Source: an uncultured Candidatus Saccharibacteria bacterium (GTDB taxonomy: Bacteria > Patescibacteria > Saccharimonadia > Saccharimonadales > Nanosynbacteraceae). From it: a stretch of 7,656 nt of DNA. The stretch covers positions 1-7,656 of the forward strand of contig CAMURE010000024.1 of NCBI GenBank assembly GCA_947097375.1, written 5' to 3'. Of this stretch, positions 5,412 to 7,656 are shown piece by piece (the stretch's first letter is position 1; each line of letters starts with the position of its first letter). Below the pieces are notes generated by a model. The model was not told the DNA's origin. It did not search any database and worked only from the letters and a program-made list of their open reading frames with translations. The translations under genes and the position numbers were made by a program.

Positions 5412-6026
5412 CTAGTCAAGAACCACCGGATTTGCTGCCACCCACTGGCGCCACTGCGCGACATCTTCAATCGGTGGCCGATAGTTCATAGCTTCACCTA
5501 ACTGGCTCGCCGCCAAAATACAGGCTGCAATATAATCGGCATTAGCTTCGTGGTCAGACCGGACATATTCTTGGTATTGTTCACTAGTATAGTCCACTGG
5601 TAGAGGTACGATGGTATTATCTATCTCACCAAAAACCTGCATTACCTTTTCGTCAAGCTGGATTACGTGCCCTAACTCGTGACAAAACGCTATCAACCCG
5701 ACGATTTGACGACCTATTTCTGCATCCTCAAGTCGCTCACGCGGCACACCCAGTCGAGACGACATCCGTGCTATAAGATTCGGGCTAGATAGCGTCTCCC
5801 TCGTGCCGATGACAATCATTGGAATTTTCTCACCATCCCATGCTTCGCCCTCACCACCTCTGAAGTCACCACTGTTCTCATCAATAACAATTTGCATCTC
5901 CTCTAGTGTCCGAGCTGGAAACAAATTCAAGGCGGTCTCGTAAATATCGCCTGCTAGCGGATTGATATACTCACCAAGTGTTTCGACTCTTAATTTTTGC
6001 GCTTTTTTGTGCGACAACTTTTCCAT
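5412..6026 (-). CDS. Predicted HExxH zinc metallopeptidase, cytoplasmic
   Basis: This 204-residue protein carries HELGH (116-120), the zinc-binding and catalytic signature of zincin peptidases. A downstream E-x-x-A-D (160-164, in SDHEANADYIAACIL) matches the third-ligand helix of gluzincin-type enzymes. The 40 residues between the two motifs are within the range for that arrangement. There is no signal peptide or membrane segment, so it should act in the cytoplasm. I do not recognise the specific family, and the substrate is unknown. The ATG at 6026 lies 9 bases after an extended -10 box, with no Shine-Dalgarno. It sits between ldh and rpsJ on the same strand but has its own promoter, so it need not be functionally tied to either. 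Confidence 0.75.
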   Translation of the reverse strand: MEKLSHKKAQKLRVETLGEYINPLAGDIYETALNLFPARTLEEMQIVIDENSGDFRGGEGEAWDGEKIPMIVIGTRETLSSPNLIARMSSRLGVPRERLEDAEIGRQIVGLIAFCHELGHVIQLDEKVMQVFGEIDNTIVPLPVDYTSEQYQEYVRSDHEANADYIAACILAASQLGEAMNYRPPIEDVAQWRQWVAANPVVLD

Positions 6027-6035
6027 AGTAATCTA

Positions 6036-6064
6036 ACTGTAACATATAATATTTATTCCGTCAA
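6036..6064 (-). promoter_or_regulatory. Promoter of the metallopeptidase gene
   Basis: On the - strand TTGACG (6059-6064) and TACAGT (6036-6041) are 17 bases apart, with a TG one base before the -10 box. The -10 ends 9 bases before the ATG at 6026, implying a leader of only one to three bases. The -35 begins 4 bases after the ldh stop codon. Confidence 0.65.
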
Positions 6065-6067
6065 TCA

Positions 6068-6994
6068 TCACCCTAAGCTACGAATTGCCTCCGTTACCAC
6101 CTCGGCTGAATGACGTAGTGCCGCCTGCTCGCGCTCATTAAGCGGATAGCCTGTCAAGATTTTTACACCATCTGCACAAATCGTTGACGGTAGGCCAAGC
6201 ACTACGTCGTGCAGTCCATACTCACCCTCAACCAGTGAACAAACTGGATAGACCGAACGAGATGATGAGCGCAGAGCGGAGACTATTTTGGAGATAACAA
6301 AACCAATTCCATAATACGTTGATCGCTTACTCTCAATCACCCGATATGCTCGTTGGCGGATTTTTTCTTCAATGCCATCGACCATCTCTGGCTTGAACCC
6401 GGGATAATCAGCGAGCGGCACCTCGCCAACCTGTGCTGATTCAATCGTCGCAAATGATGAATCACCATGCTCCCCCAAAATGTATGCGTCGACCTCCCGA
6501 CTGTGTACGTCTAGCTGATCTGCAATATATGATTTCAGCCGTGACGTATCAAGCGTTGTCCCCGTACCAAACACCCGGCTTTTTGGCAAACCTGATTCTT
6601 TCAGTGCTACGTACGTTAATACGTCAACCGGATTAGAAACCACAATGATATATGGTTGAACACCATTTTTCATAATATTTTTGATTGTCCCACGCATAAT
6701 CTCAGCGTTCACGCTAAGCAACTCTAGTCGTGTCTGCCCCGGCTGCTGTGGGGCGCCAGCAGTAATAACAACGATGTCATCAGTCTTGATATCATCATAA
6801 TCACCCGGTCGCACTACAACACACCGATCAATCCCCATTGCATCATTGATATCAGCCGCCTGCCCCCACGCCAAGTCAGGGTTGCGGTCAATTAACACAA
6901 TTTCCTCAACCACACTCCGCAGCGCGCACGCATACGCTGCTGTTGCACCAACCATCCCACCTGCGCCGACGATCACCAACTTCTGTTTATTCAT
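6068..6994 (-). CDS. ldh: L-lactate dehydrogenase
   Basis: This protein of 308 residues reduces pyruvate to L-lactate with NADH in the cytoplasm. The nucleotide-binding loop is GAGGMVG (10-16), and an Asp ends the second strand (IDRN, D36), favouring NAD. In the substrate loop TAGAPQQPGQTRLEL (78-92), the residue that separates the two enzyme classes is Gln (Q83), as in lactate dehydrogenases, where malate dehydrogenases have Arg. The mobile-loop R89, D149 and R152 (in LDTSRL), and the catalytic His H176 in GEHGDSS are all present. STYYGIG (225-231) is also typical of LDH. AGGAG lies 6 bases before the ATG at 6994, and a consensus promoter lies further upstream. It has no terminator before the peptidase gene, so read-through is possible. 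An allosteric fructose-bisphosphate site was not assessed. Confidence 0.95.
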   Translation of the reverse strand: MNKQKLVIVGAGGMVGATAAYACALRSVVEEIVLIDRNPDLAWGQAADINDAMGIDRCVVVRPGDYDDIKTDDIVVITAGAPQQPGQTRLELLSVNAEIMRGTIKNIMKNGVQPYIIVVSNPVDVLTYVALKESGLPKSRVFGTGTTLDTSRLKSYIADQLDVHSREVDAYILGEHGDSSFATIESAQVGEVPLADYPGFKPEMVDGIEEKIRQRAYRVIESKRSTYYGIGFVISKIVSALRSSSRSVYPVCSLVEGEYGLHDVVLGLPSTICADGVKILTGYPLNEREQAALRHSAEVVTEAIRSLG

Positions 6995-7000
6995 GTTTGT

Positions 7001-7005
7001 CTCCT
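7001..7005 (-). promoter_or_regulatory. Ribosome binding site of ldh
   Basis: AGGAG on the - strand lies 6 bases before the ATG at 6994, an ideal spacing. It confirms the start, giving an N-terminus that leads straight into the dinucleotide-binding strand. Confidence 0.75.
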
Positions 7006-7029
7006 GATTTTTATTGCGATAACTCCTCT

Positions 7030-7058
7030 ACTGTAACGCTATCTCGTTGTTTTGTCAA
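7030..7058 (-). promoter_or_regulatory. Sigma-70-type promoter of ldh
   Basis: On the - strand a perfect TTGACA (7053-7058) and a -10 TACAGT (7030-7035) are 17 bases apart. This predicts a leader of about 30 bases holding the ribosome binding site. The same TACAGT -10 variant occurs at the metallopeptidase promoter. Confidence 0.75.
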
Positions 7059-7081
7059 GATGCTCATAGTAATATATCATT

Positions 7082-7112
7082 AAAAAAATCCCCCGGAAAC
7101 CAGGGGATTTTT
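7082..7112 (-). terminator. Intrinsic terminator of tuf
   Basis: On the - strand, an inverted repeat built on AAATCCCC and GGGGATTT (11 pairs including one G·T, three-base loop, within 7084-7112) is followed by seven T residues (7088-7082). It lies 18 bases beyond the tuf stop codon and just upstream of the ldh promoter, so tuf and ldh are separate transcripts. A T-run on the opposite strand suggests that it could also work in the other direction. Confidence 0.9.
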
Positions 7113-7129
7113 GGGTTGCAGCGTAAAGA

Positions 7130-7656
7130 CTATTTGTTAATCTTTGTCACCACACCAGCACCAACGGTACGGCCACCTTCGCGAATAGCAAAGTTCAAAC
7201 CTTGCTCCATAGCGATTGGGGCGAGCAACTTAACCTTGAAGGTTACGGTGTCGCCTGGCATAACCATTTCTTTGTCAGCTGGCAGTTCAACTTCACCAGT
7301 CACGTCAGTGGTGCGGAAGTAGAACTGTGGCTTGTAACCCTTGGAGAATGGAGTGTGGCGACCGCCTTCTTCCTTCTTCAAGATGTATACTTCAGCTTCA
7401 AATTCGGTGTGTGGGGTAATAGTGCCCGGCTTTGCCAAGACTTGGCCGCGCTCAATGTCAGTCCGCTCAATACCGCGCAGCAAGACACCGGCGTTGTCAC
7501 CCGCTTGACCCTGATCCAGAGACTTCTTAAATGCCTCAATACCGGTCACCACAGACTTCTGGGTTGGGCGAATACCAACGATTTCAACTTCGTCATTAAT
7601 CTTAACAACACCCTGCTCGATACGACCAGTTGCCACAGTACCGCGACCCTTGATTG
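7130..7656 (-). CDS. tuf: Elongation factor Tu, C-terminal part (runs off the window)
   Basis: This is the last 174 residues of EF-Tu, the GTPase that brings aminoacyl-tRNA to the ribosome. The open frame continues to the window edge. The first visible residues, [15 protein letters not shown], correspond to the start of domain II, and the rest of domain II and all of domain III follow. Diagnostic segments are [46 protein letters not shown] (as two adjoining parts) and the ending [15 protein letters not shown]. The G domain, with its GTP-binding motifs, lies outside the window. The stop codon is TAG at 7130-7132. A GTG at 7634-7636 is an internal valine codon and should not be taken as a start. 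Confidence 0.97.
   Translation of the reverse strand, partial: IKGRGTVATGRIEQGVVKINDEVEIVGIRPTQKSVVTGIEAFKKSLDQGQAGDNAGVLLRGIERTDIERGQVLAKPGTITPHTEFEAEVYILKKEEGGRHTPFSKGYKPQFYFRTTDVTGEVELPADKEMVMPGDTVTFKVKLLAPIAMEQGLNFAIREGGRTVGAGVVTKINK

Overview
This 7.7 kb window looks like the chromosome of a small-genome bacterium, most likely a member of Candidatus Saccharibacteria (TM7) or a related Patescibacteria lineage. The grounds are moderate GC content, the standard genetic code, a stand-alone type IV pilus ATPase, malic enzyme plus lactate dehydrogenase as central metabolism, a secreted repeat protein, and rpsJ separated from the S10 operon. This placement is inferred from gene content and style and was not tested by phylogeny.

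Left part (1-2935): a divergent promoter region (1-92) precedes a complete malic enzyme on the + strand (93-1226). It converges with a GspE/PilB-type pilus assembly ATPase on the - strand (1313-2935). The ATPase fires divergently from a small SpoU/TrmH-type RNA methyltransferase (2989-3507, +) across a 53-base gap carrying two back-to-back extended -10 promoters.

Right part (3521-7656): all genes are on the - strand. Read in their direction of transcription they are: the 3' part of tuf (EF-Tu) with a strong terminator; L-lactate dehydrogenase with its own TTGACA-type promoter; an HExxH metallopeptidase with its own promoter; rpsJ (ribosomal protein S10) with a structured leader of about 85 bases and a strong terminator; a secreted repeat protein that I read as a closed five-bladed beta-propeller with lectin-like IGxGW repeats; and a small three-helix membrane protein. 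Nearly every gene seems to be its own transcription unit.

How the genes fit together: malic enzyme (malate to pyruvate, making reduced cofactor) and lactate dehydrogenase (pyruvate to lactate, consuming NADH) could form a redox-neutral malate-to-lactate route in a fermentative organism. The pilus ATPase and the secreted propeller are the candidate surface and host-contact functions. The most notable pattern is translation-start architecture. Malic enzyme, the pilus ATPase, the methyltransferase, and probably the membrane protein and the metallopeptidase have a -10 box ending only 6-10 bases before the start codon and no Shine-Dalgarno, so they are probably leaderless. rpsJ, ldh and the propeller gene have clear Shine-Dalgarno sequences. 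I saw no tRNA, rRNA, CRISPR array or insertion sequence.
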